Positions 37,240 through 45,250 of a stretch of 64,000 nucleotides of DNA are shown here, in pieces (position 1 is the stretch's first letter; the number at the start of each line of letters is the position of its first letter). A program made the translations under genes and the position numbers. A model generated the notes under the pieces. It had not been told where the DNA came from and did no database searches. It saw nothing but the letters and a program-made list of their open reading frames with translations. Source of the stretch: Pseudomonas vanderleydeniana (GTDB lineage Bacteria; Pseudomonadota; Gammaproteobacteria; Pseudomonadales; Pseudomonadaceae); contig NZ_CP077093.1 in assembly GCF_014268755.2 (NCBI RefSeq), positions 6,632,501 to 6,696,500 on the forward strand. Reading direction: 5' to 3'.

Positions 37240-38127
37240 ATGCGCCGCCTGTTCACCGGCAGCCTCGTTACGCTGCTGTTATTGCTCAACACCCTGGTGC
37301 TGTTCGGCCCACTGATGGTGTTCGCCCTGCTCAAGCTGGTGCTGCCCGGCCGTTTCCGTGACTACGCCAGTTGGGCAGTGATGTGGATCGCCGAGACCTG
37401 GGCCGAGATCGACAAGCTGATTTTCTCGCTGTGCATCCCCACCCGCTGGGACATTCGCGGCGCCGAAGGCCTGCGCAGCGATACCTCGTACCTGGTGGTG
37501 TGCAACCACCAGTCATGGGTCGACATCCCGGCGCTGATCCAGTCGCTCAACCGGCGCACGCCGTTCTTCAAGTTCTTCCTCAAGAAGGAACTGATCTGGG
37601 TACCGTTCCTGGGCCTGGCCTGGTGGGCGCTGGACTACCCGTTCATGAAACGCTACTCCAAGGCCTTCCTCGACAAGCACCCGGAACTCAAGGGCCAGGA
37701 CCTGGAAATCACCAAGGCCGCCTGCGAACTGTTCAAGCGCCAGCCGGTGACCGTGGTCAACTACCTCGAAGGCACCCGCTTCAGTGAGGCCAAGCGCCAG
37801 CAACAGGCGTCGCCGTTCAGGCACCTGCTCAAGCCCAAGGCCGGTGGCGTGGCCTTCGTCCTCGCGGCAATGGGTGAACAGCTCGATGCGGTGCTGGATG
37901 TCACGGTGGTTTATCCACAGGAGAAGATCCCGGGATTCTGGGACCTGATCAGCGGCAACGTGCCCAAGGTGATCATCGACTTCCACACCCGCGCCATGGA
38001 CCCGAGCCTGTGGCAGGGCGACTACGAGAACGACCCGGTGCTGCGCAAGCGGGTCCAGGACTGGGTCAACCAGCTCTGGAGCGAGAAGGACGAGCGCATT
38101 GCCGCGCTACGCAGCGAGCGCGGCTGA
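37240..38127 (+). CDS. 1-acyl-glycerol-3-phosphate acyltransferase-like protein (YihG type)
   Basis: 295 residues, membrane-anchored by an N-terminal hydrophobic stretch (~7-35). PlsC-type motifs: NHQSWVD (HX4D catalytic), FFLKKELIWVPFLG (motif II) and YLEGTRFSEAKR (EGTR, glycerophosphate binding). Matches E. coli YihG-like acyltransferases, which make phosphatidic acid from lysophosphatidic acid as secondary enzymes. ATG after a weak ribosome site; the longer frame upstream lacks one. It ends 3 bp before the convergent Gss-like gene. Confidence 0.83.
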   Translation: MRRLFTGSLVTLLLLLNTLVLFGPLMVFALLKLVLPGRFRDYASWAVMWIAETWAEIDKLIFSLCIPTRWDIRGAEGLRSDTSYLVVCNHQSWVDIPALIQSLNRRTPFFKFFLKKELIWVPFLGLAWWALDYPFMKRYSKAFLDKHPELKGQDLEITKAACELFKRQPVTVVNYLEGTRFSEAKRQQQASPFRHLLKPKAGGVAFVLAAMGEQLDAVLDVTVVYPQEKIPGFWDLISGNVPKVIIDFHTRAMDPSLWQGDYENDPVLRKRVQDWVNQLWSEKDERIAALRSERG

Positions 38128-38130
38128 ATC

Positions 38131-39288
38131 TCAGTCGAGGATGATGTGTGGCAGGAAACGGCTGGTGTCCTTGGTGATCAGCGAGTTGTCCTCGCGAATA
38201 CCGATGCCGGCCGGCTGATCGCCGATCATCCAGCTGCCGAGCACCGTATGGCTGCCGGCAAACGAAGGCAACGGCTGGAACTGCTGCAGCACGAACGGCC
38301 CCTGGTCATAGGGGCCCTGCTCGCTGATCCGTTCGCCGGTCGGCGTGTGAATTTCCACATTGGCCCCCTCCCGCGAAAAGAACGGCTTGCGCACCCAGCC
38401 CCGGCCCGGACGCCCCTGCGGGTCCGGGTCGATGAAGGCCGGCAGCAGGTTCGGGTGGCCCTCATGCAGTTCCCAGAGCAGCGCCAATGCCCCCTTGTTC
38501 GACAGGATCGCCTTCCACGGTGGCTCGACGAATAGCGTTCGGCTGTGCGCGATGGCCGGGCCGAAAGCTTCGCTGAACAGGTTTTCCCAAGGGTAGAGCT
38601 TGAACAGGGTGCTGATCGGCTGGTCCTGCTCGTCGACGAAACGCCCGGCCCGGTCCAGGCCGATCGCCTCGATGTCGATCAGTTGCGTCGCCAGCCCGGC
38701 CTGGCGGGCGATGTCACTCAGATACTCGACCGTGCCACGGTCTTCCAGCGAGTCACGGACCGAGGCGAAGTGGAACGGCGACTGGAACCCGAGTTCGACG
38801 AAGGCCTGCAGCAGCTTGTCCTCAATGCTGTTGAACTGGTCGGCCCGGACCGGCAGTTGCCCACGGCGCATCTGCTCCTCGAGCCAGACATACTGGAAGA
38901 AACTCGCCTCGTACAGCGACGTCGGCGTGTCGTAGTTGGTCTCCAGCAGCTTGGCCGGACCGTGGCCGTCATAGCACAGGTCCATCCGCCCATAGAGGTG
39001 CGGGTGGCCCTGGCGCCAGGAGTGGCGGATCAGGTCGCGATAGCCCTCGGGGATCGCCAGGCGATCGAGCAGTTGCTCGCTGTCGACCACCCGCGCGACC
39101 AGGTCCATGCACAGCTCATGCAACTGGCGGGTCGGCTCTTCGAGGTCGTCCTCGATCTGGCGCAGGCTGAACTGGTAGTAGGCCGACTCATCCCAGTAGG
39201 GCTCGCCATCGAACGTGTGGAAATGAAAGCCCAGCCGTTCGGCGGTGGCCCGCCAATCCGGACGGGGCAAGCTGGAGACGCGTTTCAT
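38131..39288 (-). CDS. Glutathionylspermidine synthase-like ATP-grasp ligase (YgiC/YjfC type)
   Basis: 385 residues, the synthetase domain only, with no amidase domain. Conserved segments: YGRMDLCYDGHGPAKLLETN, YDTPTSLYEASFFQY, KLYPWENLFSE, PPWKAILSNKGAL, RKPFFSREGANVEI. Substrates of these short Gss relatives are not established; ATP-dependent amide ligation to a polyamine or peptide is inferred. Its ATG (39288) abuts the end of the DUF1190 gene, so it is the last gene of a three-gene operon. Confidence 0.82.
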   Translation of the reverse strand: MKRVSSLPRPDWRATAERLGFHFHTFDGEPYWDESAYYQFSLRQIEDDLEEPTRQLHELCMDLVARVVDSEQLLDRLAIPEGYRDLIRHSWRQGHPHLYGRMDLCYDGHGPAKLLETNYDTPTSLYEASFFQYVWLEEQMRRGQLPVRADQFNSIEDKLLQAFVELGFQSPFHFASVRDSLEDRGTVEYLSDIARQAGLATQLIDIEAIGLDRAGRFVDEQDQPISTLFKLYPWENLFSEAFGPAIAHSRTLFVEPPWKAILSNKGALALLWELHEGHPNLLPAFIDPDPQGRPGRGWVRKPFFSREGANVEIHTPTGERISEQGPYDQGPFVLQQFQPLPSFAGSHTVLGSWMIGDQPAGIGIREDNSLITKDTSRFLPHIILD

Positions 39289-40040
39289 CAGCCACCCCTG
39301 CTGCTGCCGTGGGATGAACCGAAACCGCCGCGGCTAACCACCCGTGGTGCCGAACCACTGTACGACGCCGGGGTGAAACGCCCCGGGCTGTTCAGGCGAA
39401 AACGCGCGTTGCTCGACTGGGCGAAGGTCTTGCCGGCTCGGGCCTGCTGATCGAGGCTGCTGGCCTGGTAGCCGCCACGGCCATCGCGCTCGTTGTACAA
39501 CGGCTCGCTGAAGTAGCGCGGTGCGTAGGGGTCGGTACCCAGACCGATCCAGCGCCAGAAGCGGCTGCCCCAGTCGTTGGAGTAGCTGGAATAACCGGAG
39601 CCGCCGAAAGAACTGCCGTAGCCGCCACCGTTCGACGAGACGACAGGCGGGCCGCTCTCGATCACGGTCTGGTCATCCAGTCGCTTTTCCTCTTCAAGAG
39701 GCGCCGGCACCGCCTGCACGGTGGTCAGGTTGAAGCCGGCCATCAGCGGGTGGAAGCGGGTATTGCCCAGATCGGCCACGCAGTCGCCGCGGGTGAAATC
39801 ACTGGCACAGGCGTCCTGGCTGGGGTACTCCGGCACGATTTCCAGATGCTGGTCGCGAGCCTCCGCCGCCGCATCGGCACAGACATCGGCTGCCACGCCG
39901 GCCGCGACACAGGCCGGCTCGCTGGCATACTGCGTGGTCTTGGCGACATCGCGCGTCCGCACCTGCTCGCCATCACAGGCCACCAGCACGAAGGGCACGC
40001 TGCCCAGCAACACCAGGCCAACACGTTGGCTACGTTTCAT
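39288..40040 (-). CDS. DUF1190 (YgiB/YjfM-like) lipoprotein
   Basis: 250 residues. Signal sequence MKRSQRVGLVLLGSVPFVLV followed by AC, a plausible lipobox with Cys22. Central region has Cys-rich AEPACVAAGVAADVC and SQDACASDFTRGDC stretches; the C-terminal half is Ser/Gly/Tyr-rich (GGGYGSSFGGSGYSS) and ends GSSHGSSRGG, low complexity. DUF1190 proteins nearly always accompany the Gss-like ligase, as here. Envelope location; function unknown. Confidence 0.78.
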   Translation of the reverse strand: MKRSQRVGLVLLGSVPFVLVACDGEQVRTRDVAKTTQYASEPACVAAGVAADVCADAAAEARDQHLEIVPEYPSQDACASDFTRGDCVADLGNTRFHPLMAGFNLTTVQAVPAPLEEEKRLDDQTVIESGPPVVSSNGGGYGSSFGGSGYSSYSNDWGSRFWRWIGLGTDPYAPRYFSEPLYNERDGRGGYQASSLDQQARAGKTFAQSSNARFRLNSPGRFTPASYSGSAPRVVSRGGFGSSHGSSRGG

Positions 40041-40051
40041 CGCCAGCGCCC

Positions 40052-40480
40052 TCAGACCGGTGGGGTCATGCAGGCCGCATTGAGCAGGCCGACACTGATG
40101 GAGATCGCCGCCGAAAGGATCGCCGCCGCCAATTCACCCTTGGCGATCCGGGCCGACAGGCCGCGAATCAGCAGGCTGACCAGGCCGAATGCCAGCAGTT
40201 GGGCGACCAGCGCGATCAGCGCCCAGACCAGGAAATCCACCAGCGACACCGAATGGGCAATGGCACTGGCCGCCGGGATCGCGAAGCCGATCAACGCGCC
40301 ACCCAGGGCGGTCGCGGCGGCAACGTTGCCGGCACGGATCAGCGTCCACTCCTTGTGCGGCGTCATCCAGGTATAGAGGCAGGCATACAGCCCGAAAACC
40401 AGCAGTGCCACCAGCAGGTACAGGACGAATCCCATGACCGCATCCAGGTGCAACGACATCCTCACCGCATCGACCAACAT
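40052..40480 (-). CDS. DUF350 membrane protein (YjfL-like)
   Basis: 142 residues, four hydrophobic helices (~15-36, 50-72, 82-106, 118-138). Starts MLVDAVRMSLHLDAVMGFVL. DUF350 proteins are inner-membrane partners of the Gss-like ligase and DUF1190 protein. It is the first gene of that operon, 11 bp before DUF1190. Start chosen at the ATG preceding the hydrophobic segment; the longer frame is not protein-like. Confidence 0.75.
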   Translation of the reverse strand: MLVDAVRMSLHLDAVMGFVLYLLVALLVFGLYACLYTWMTPHKEWTLIRAGNVAAATALGGALIGFAIPAASAIAHSVSLVDFLVWALIALVAQLLAFGLVSLLIRGLSARIAKGELAAAILSAAISISVGLLNAACMTPPV

Positions 40481-40563
40481 GCTTGTGCCACTCTCTCCAT
40501 GAACAGGCGGCGACAAATAGCACACTGCGCGCCGGAACAGAACCCGGCTCGGCCCGACACGAA

Positions 40564-40599
40564 CAAAAACGCACCGGGTCCTCGCGGAGCTCGGTGCGT
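40564..40599 (-). terminator. Terminator of the DUF2780 gene
   Basis: ACGCACCG (40569-40576) / CGGTGCGT (40592-40599), perfect 8-bp stem followed on the minus strand by TTTTTG, 20 bp after the stop. Confidence 0.72.
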
Positions 40600-40619
40600 C
40601 GGCCAGCCCTGGCGACGGT

Positions 40620-41162
40620 CTAGCCGCCTGCGCCCCAGATGCCGCTGAGGCTCTGCAACAGCGGACCGCCGACACCCTGGTCGCCCAGGTACTTGAGAAG
40701 GATCGGTGCGAACTGGCCGACCATGCCGCTATCCATGCCCAAGGCGCCGAAGGCGTTGTTCAGGTCGTTGGTGTTCTTCACGTTACCCAGGGCATTGCCC
40801 ACCGCCGATGAGTCGCCCGACTGGCCGAGCAGGCCGCCAAGACCGGCCAGGGCAGCGCCGCCCGACAGCTGGTCGAGGCCCGGTATGCTCTGGCTCAACT
40901 GCGAATAGTCGTTGCCGCTGAGCCTGTTCTTCGCCAGGCCGAGCATCGCCCCGGTACCGCCGATGGCCTGTTCCGGAGTGACGTTGAGTTGCGAACCCAG
41001 GGCGCTGAGCAGACCGCCTTCCGGTGCCGTGGCATGATCGTTCTGACCACCCTGCATGGCCGACAGCGCGTTGGCCGCGTCATTCAGGCTGAACGCCGCG
41101 AACACCGGCGTAGCGGCGAAGGTCAGGAGCGAAGCCAGTACGACACCGCGTGGAATTTTCAT
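40620..41162 (-). CDS. Secreted DUF2780/VcgC-VcgE-like protein
   Basis: 180 residues with a clear signal peptide (MKIPRGVVLASLLTFAATPV, cleavage near FAA). The mature protein is rich in Gly, Leu, Ser and Asn with repeated amphipathic helices (LGSQLNVTPEQAIGGTGAML, LAGLGGLLGQSG), as in DUF2780. Likely periplasmic or extracellular; no enzymatic motif. Own terminator downstream and 130 bp upstream gap, so a single-gene unit. Confidence 0.72.
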   Translation of the reverse strand: MKIPRGVVLASLLTFAATPVFAAFSLNDAANALSAMQGGQNDHATAPEGGLLSALGSQLNVTPEQAIGGTGAMLGLAKNRLSGNDYSQLSQSIPGLDQLSGGAALAGLGGLLGQSGDSSAVGNALGNVKNTNDLNNAFGALGMDSGMVGQFAPILLKYLGDQGVGGPLLQSLSGIWGAGG

Positions 41163-41292
41163 TGCAGCCACCTCACAAGTCATCGAAGGCCGCCGCTGGC
41201 AAGCGGTCGGCACTGGCCATTGGAGTGGGAAAAGCCGGGCTTGTTCCACCCTGCCATCAAGTATGGCGGGGATTGGCCGTGCGGCCTTGCCG

Positions 41293-41952
41293 TCAGCCGG
41301 AAAGCCGCTCGATGGCGGCCTGAACCAGCGGTCTCGCCCATACGGGAATGGCTTGCAGGGCCTGGGCGTCCTTCGGGTCGGGGCTGAGCAGTTGGCCGCC
41401 GGCCATTTCCAGGACCAGCAACGGATCGGGAATGGCCTCGCCCGGCGCGACGTCGGTGCTGTTGTCAAACACCTGCAGATGCGTCAGGTACGGCATCAGG
41501 CTGATCAGGTTGACCCGCGAGTTGACCCAACGCTCACGGATCTTCGGCTCCGGAATGTCATGGCCACCCCGGGCAACCCGAAGACGCACCCGCCGCAGAT
41601 GCTGCTCCGGCGAGGACAGGCCACAGAACAGCATGATCACATCATGGGTCTGCGCCGCCTGGGCGAGCATCAAGGCGATGGTGTTGCCACCCAGGGTGGT
41701 TTCGAAGGCATGGTTGCGCCGCTCGCGCAGGGCGTCTTCCAGTTGTTTGCGGCCATGTTCCCAGGCCAGGCCATTGGCGCGCTGCGGGTCGATGCCCAGG
41801 CTGCTCGCCAGTTCGCGGGCAAAGCTGTCGGGGTTGAACCAGTCCAGGCCATGCTCGGCGAGCAACGCCCCGCCCACCGAACTCTTGCCGGCACCGTTGA
41901 CCCCGGCCAGGACAAAAATGAACGGGCGTTCGCCGGCCGGCGTTTCACTCAT
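41293..41952 (-). CDS. Zeta-toxin-family P-loop kinase
   Basis: 219 residues. Walker A GVNGAGKSSVGGALL (residues 18-32), substrate loop NPDSFARELA, and FETTLGGNT followed by a conserved RERWVNSRVNL arginine region, as in zeta toxins. Zeta toxins phosphorylate UDP-N-acetylglucosamine and block wall synthesis, although chromosomal relatives may use other substrates. It starts one base inside the antitoxin stop (TGATG), so production is coupled. Toxic activity is inferred from family and pairing. Confidence 0.8.
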   Translation of the reverse strand: MSETPAGERPFIFVLAGVNGAGKSSVGGALLAEHGLDWFNPDSFARELASSLGIDPQRANGLAWEHGRKQLEDALRERRNHAFETTLGGNTIALMLAQAAQTHDVIMLFCGLSSPEQHLRRVRLRVARGGHDIPEPKIRERWVNSRVNLISLMPYLTHLQVFDNSTDVAPGEAIPDPLLVLEMAGGQLLSPDPKDAQALQAIPVWARPLVQAAIERLSG

Positions 41953-42296
41953 CAGAACGTGGAACCGGCTTCAGGCCGCTTGCCCAGCTTGCCCTTGGCC
42001 GCCAGCAGCGAACGCACCCCCTGGGCCGCCTGGGGTTGTTGCAGGCTTTGCAGGCGCGCGTCAAAACGCTGGGTCAGTTCTTCCAGGGCCGACTGCTCAC
42101 GATCCTTGTAGGCCTGCACCTGGGCAGTCAGTTGCTGGTAGGTCTCGGCATCCAGCAGGACCATCTCCACGGTGGAGTGGTTGGTCACCGCGACGCTGCC
42201 GGACTGATGAACCAGGCGGACCACGTCGGCCCACTTGTTCTTCACCTGGGAAGCGTTCTGGCGCGGCAGATCGAGGAGGTCAGGCAGGGCAATCAT
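41952..42296 (-). CDS. Phd/YefM-family antitoxin
   Basis: 114 residues. N-terminal Phd fold: ASQVKNKWADVVRLVHQSGS and VAVTNHSTVEMVLLDAETYQ (residues ~15-58), which dimerises and binds DNA. The C-terminal tail (60-114) is charged and Gln-rich, expected to cover the toxin. Phd antitoxins more often pair with Doc, YoeB or RelE; here the partner is zeta-like. Two tandem palindromes lie 49-77 bp upstream, fitting autorepression. Confidence 0.8.
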   Translation of the reverse strand: MIALPDLLDLPRQNASQVKNKWADVVRLVHQSGSVAVTNHSTVEMVLLDAETYQQLTAQVQAYKDREQSALEELTQRFDARLQSLQQPQAAQGVRSLLAAKGKLGKRPEAGSTF

Positions 42297-42344
42297 GGCG
42301 CGTGCTCACAGATTGGGAAGGCCAATCCACTATAACAATCACCA

Positions 42345-42373
42345 GCCATTTTGGCTATTTTTGCCATATTGGC
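42345..42373. promoter_or_regulatory. Tandem palindromic operators of the Phd-zeta module
   Basis: GCCA-TTT-TGGC (42345-42355) and GCCA-TAT-TGGC (42363-42373), 18 bp apart start to start. On the antitoxin strand TATAGT lies just downstream as a -10, so the palindromes cover the -35 area. This is the layout of Phd-type autoregulation. Confidence 0.65.
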
Positions 42374-42406
42374 CCGAAAGCGCGCCTGACCCTCGCTGCC
42401 AGGGGG

Positions 42407-42652
42407 TTAGCGGGCGAACCCGGCGAAGGCCTGGCACAGGGTGAGCAGGTGACGTTCGTCGTCTGCATCCATGTCGCCATCTTCATCCATGTCCACGCGA
42501 ACATTGACGGTGTCGTAGGTCTTGTCCTCGCCAGACGAGGACACGGCGGAAGCGAAGATGAGCTCGTCGCCTTCATAGAATTCTACCAGCACCTCCGGAG
42601 TGCCATTGCTGTCGATGTCTTCCAGGGAGAGTCGGATTTCCTTTTTGGCCAT
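42407..42652 (-). CDS. Small acidic protein, unknown function
   Basis: 81 residues, MAKKEIRLSLEDIDSNGTPE at the start. Strongly acidic, with VRVDMDEDGDMDADDERHL resembling a Ca-binding DxDxD loop (dockerin/EF-hand-like) but only one copy. No signal peptide. Isolated; leftward transcription would run towards the antitoxin promoter. Codon use and a conserved-looking fold support a real gene, but I do not recognise the family. Confidence 0.6.
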   Translation of the reverse strand: MAKKEIRLSLEDIDSNGTPEVLVEFYEGDELIFASAVSSSGEDKTYDTVNVRVDMDEDGDMDADDERHLLTLCQAFAGFAR

Positions 42653-42869
42653 GAAGGCACCTCTTTATCGAGAGATTGATGGAGCGCTCATGTTGAGAGG
42701 CCGGCGGCCTGGCGACCATTGCCCGACGGCGACAGGCCGCTGCGGAAAAGACGCCCCGTCCCGGCGGAAAGCCTCTGCCTGGGCCCTGGAATCCATGAGC
42801 GATGTCCGCCCCGCTAGGGCTGGCCGGGCATTTGCCGTAAAGTGGGAGCCCCTGGGAGAGAGCACGCAC

Positions 42870-43448
42870 ATGGACGTGAAAATCGGCGGAACCGCACTGG
42901 CAATCATCCTGGCTGGCCTGGCCATCACCTTCGGCCTGAACGAATGCCAGCGTGGCCCGCTGAACCCCGAGCTGCCCGACAACCTCAGCGACGAGCAGAC
43001 CGCCTGGCTGACGCTCGAACACCGCATCAAGCGCGCCGATCCCGCGCTGGCCGAGGTCAGCCGCGACCAGCAGGCACTGACCATCCTCTACCGGCCCGGG
43101 AAGGTTGCCGATAACGAAGAAGCCTGGGTTCCACGAATGCTGCGCACGGTCGGCCAGGGCCTGGCGGCGGTGAACAATGCACCCGGCGGCAAGCAATACG
43201 CACAGGTGACGATCAAGGCCCACATCGTGGCTGCCGATGACGTCGAGCTGGTTTACGGGATGGACAGCTTCGACGCGATCAAGACCCAACAGGGTGGCTA
43301 CATCAATTTCGCCAGCATGCCTCGCGAGCTGAAGTTCAGCCGCGAGACACTGGCACAAGCCCGCGAATACTGCCGCGATCCGAGCGGCTGGGGTTTCTAC
43401 CCGGAGTTCTGCCAGCGGGTAGGCGCGGCCAAGGCGGCTCAGCGCTGA
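42870..43448 (+). CDS. Membrane-anchored hypothetical protein
   Basis: 192 residues with an N-terminal signal anchor (ALAIILAGLAITFGL, residues 9-23) and a Cys soon after (NECQRG). The rest is soluble and probably periplasmic, with DNLSDEQTAWLTLEHRIKRA and a C-terminal pair of Cys (AREYCRDPSGWGFYPEFC). No domain recognised. GGGAGAG before the ATG. Divergent from the acidic small protein across about 220 bp. Confidence 0.65.
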   Translation: MDVKIGGTALAIILAGLAITFGLNECQRGPLNPELPDNLSDEQTAWLTLEHRIKRADPALAEVSRDQQALTILYRPGKVADNEEAWVPRMLRTVGQGLAAVNNAPGGKQYAQVTIKAHIVAADDVELVYGMDSFDAIKTQQGGYINFASMPRELKFSRETLAQAREYCRDPSGWGFYPEFCQRVGAAKAAQR

Positions 43449-43548
43449 AGACTCAAGCCTGCGCTTGCCTCGGCAGGCAGCTTTGCTGAGATGCCGCAGT
43501 GGTGGCGGCCGGCGGCGTTTCTGAAGACTATCCGTTGAGGCCATGGGC

Positions 43549-43575
43549 CCTTTCGCGGGCAAGCCACGCTTCTAC
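43549..43575. repeat. Single REP element
   Basis: CTTTCGCGGGCAAGCCACGC followed by TTCTAC, same core as 7990-8016. The 260-bp gap 43449-43708 otherwise holds only the fdhA terminator. Confidence 0.5.
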
Positions 43576-43670
43576 GGTTCATTGGGGTGTCCGGTATCGG
43601 CGAACGCCTCCCTGTAGACGCACGGCTTGTCCGCGAACGGGACGACACCATAACCCGTCGTCATCAAGCA

Positions 43671-43696
43671 AAAAGGGCGACCGAAGTCGCCCTTTT
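43671..43696 (-). terminator. Intrinsic terminator of fdhA
   Basis: AAAAGGGCGAC-CGAA-GTCGCCCTTTT, perfect 11-bp stem with T runs on both strands, 13 bp past the fdhA stop; may work both ways. Confidence 0.87.
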
Positions 43697-43708
43697 CTTG
43701 CCTTTCGC

Positions 43709-44908
43709 TTACGCCGCGCTGAACATCTTGTGCGGGTCGATCACGAATTTCTTCGGCACGCCGGCATCGAACTCGCCGTAGCCCTTCGGCGCCTCGTCCA
43801 GGCTGATCACCTGCACGCCCACCACTTCGGCGATGTTGATGCGATCCCACATGATCGCCTGCATCAGCGCGCGGTTGTACTTCATCACCGGGGTCTGGCC
43901 GGTGTGGAAGCTGTGGGACTTGGCCCAGCCCAGGCCAAAGCGGATGCTCAGTGCACCGATCTTGGCGGCGGCATCCACCGCACCCGGGTCTTCGGTCACG
44001 TACAGGCCCGGGATACCGATCTTGCCGGCCACGCGGGTGACCTGCATCAGCGAGTTGAGCACGGTGGCCGGGGCCTCGTGCTTGGCACCCTCATGGCCAT
44101 GGCCCCGGGCCTCGAAGCCCACGGCGTCGACGGCGCAGTCCACTTCCGGCTCGCCCAGCAGCGCGGCGATCTGTTCGTGCAGCGGCGTGTCCAGGGACAG
44201 GTCGGCGATCTCGAAACCTTGCGCCTTGGCATGCGCCAGGCGGGCCGGGTTCAGGTCACCGACGATGACCACCGCCGCGCCCAGCAGGCGGGCCGAGGCG
44301 GCAGCGGCCAGGCCGACCGGACCGGCACCCGCGACATACACGGTGCTGCCCGGGCCAACGCCCGCGGTGACGGCGCCGTGGTAGCCGGTTGGCAGGATGT
44401 CGGACAGGCAGGTCAGGTCACGGATCTTCTCCATGGCCTTGTCGCGGTCCGGCAGTTTCAACAGGTTGAAATCGGCGTAGGGCACCAGCACGTATTCGGC
44501 CTGGCCGCCAGTCCAGTCACCCATGTCGACGTAGCCGTAGGCACCGCCGGCACGCGCCGGGTTGACGGTCAGGCAGACGCCGGTGTGCATTTCCTTGCAG
44601 GAACGGCAGCGCCCGCAAGCGACGTTGAACGGCACCGAGACCAGGTCGCCGATCTTCAGGTTTTCGACGTCACTGCCCTTCTCGACCACCTCGCCGGTGA
44701 TCTCGTGGCCCAGAACCAGGCCGACCTGGGCGGTGGTACGACCGCGCACCATGTGCTGGTCGGAGCCGCAGATGTTGGTGGAAACCACCCGCAGGATCAC
44801 GCCGTGCTCGATCTTCTTGCCACGCGGGTCCTGCATTTTCGGATAGTCGATCTTCTGTACTTCTACCTTGCCAGCGCCAAGGTATACCACTCCACGATTG
44901 CCAGACAT
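43709..44908 (-). CDS. fdhA: Glutathione-independent formaldehyde dehydrogenase FdhA
   Basis: Zinc- and NAD-dependent formaldehyde dehydrogenase, 399 residues, oxidising formaldehyde to formate. Catalytic Zn motif STNICGSDQHMVRG and GHEITGEVVEKG; structural Zn cysteines CGRCRSCKEMHTGVC; Rossmann motif VYVAGAGPVGLAAAASA. Near-identical in style to P. putida FADH. Formaldehyde arises from demethylation by GbcAB and sarcosine oxidase, matching its place at the end of the sox-purU series. A 342-bp gap with two paired REPs separates it from purU. Confidence 0.96.
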   Translation of the reverse strand: MSGNRGVVYLGAGKVEVQKIDYPKMQDPRGKKIEHGVILRVVSTNICGSDQHMVRGRTTAQVGLVLGHEITGEVVEKGSDVENLKIGDLVSVPFNVACGRCRSCKEMHTGVCLTVNPARAGGAYGYVDMGDWTGGQAEYVLVPYADFNLLKLPDRDKAMEKIRDLTCLSDILPTGYHGAVTAGVGPGSTVYVAGAGPVGLAAAASARLLGAAVVIVGDLNPARLAHAKAQGFEIADLSLDTPLHEQIAALLGEPEVDCAVDAVGFEARGHGHEGAKHEAPATVLNSLMQVTRVAGKIGIPGLYVTEDPGAVDAAAKIGALSIRFGLGWAKSHSFHTGQTPVMKYNRALMQAIMWDRINIAEVVGVQVISLDEAPKGYGEFDAGVPKKFVIDPHKMFSAA

Positions 44909-45017
44909 GCTTTCACCTCGCTGTTGTTTTTATGTAGCGACGCGTTGCCACGAAGCAACGCGTTGATTGCTCGGGGTTGTGCTTGTGTCTTTTTTTACTG
45001 CGTTATTCTTTGGATTT

Positions 45018-45108
45018 TTCGCGGATGAATCCGGCTCCCACAGTGTTGTGGCGCACACCAGTCTTGTGTTCGACACTCCACCTTGTGGACGCCGGATTCA
45101 TCCGCGAA
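45018..45108. repeat. Paired REP element, family 1
   Basis: Perfect 18-bp inverted repeat TTCGCGGATGAATCCGGC (45018-45035) / GCCGGATTCATCCGCGAA (45091-45108). Lies in the purU-fdhA gap. Confidence 0.85.
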
Positions 45109-45134
45109 TGGGGCACGTTGTTTTTCAGGGCCCT

Positions 45135-45225
45135 ATCGCCAGCAAGCCGGCCCCCACAAGGGGCGGTGTACGCCAGGATTCCGCGAACACCACCCGCCCA
45201 CCGTGGGAGCCGGCTTGCTGGCGAT
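45135..45225. repeat. Paired REP element, family 1 variant
   Basis: ATCGCCAGCAAGCCGGC at 45135 faces GCCGGCTTGCTGGCGAT ending 45225, with CCCAC/GTGGG inside. Ten to thirty bp from the preceding pair; 44909-45250 contains no gene. Confidence 0.8.
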
Positions 45226-45250
45226 GAGGCCAGGATGGACAGCATGAAAC

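Noticed and set aside
43449..43670. Extra gene between the membrane-anchored protein and fdhA
   Set aside because: Only short frames without ribosome sites; region holds a REP core and a terminator.
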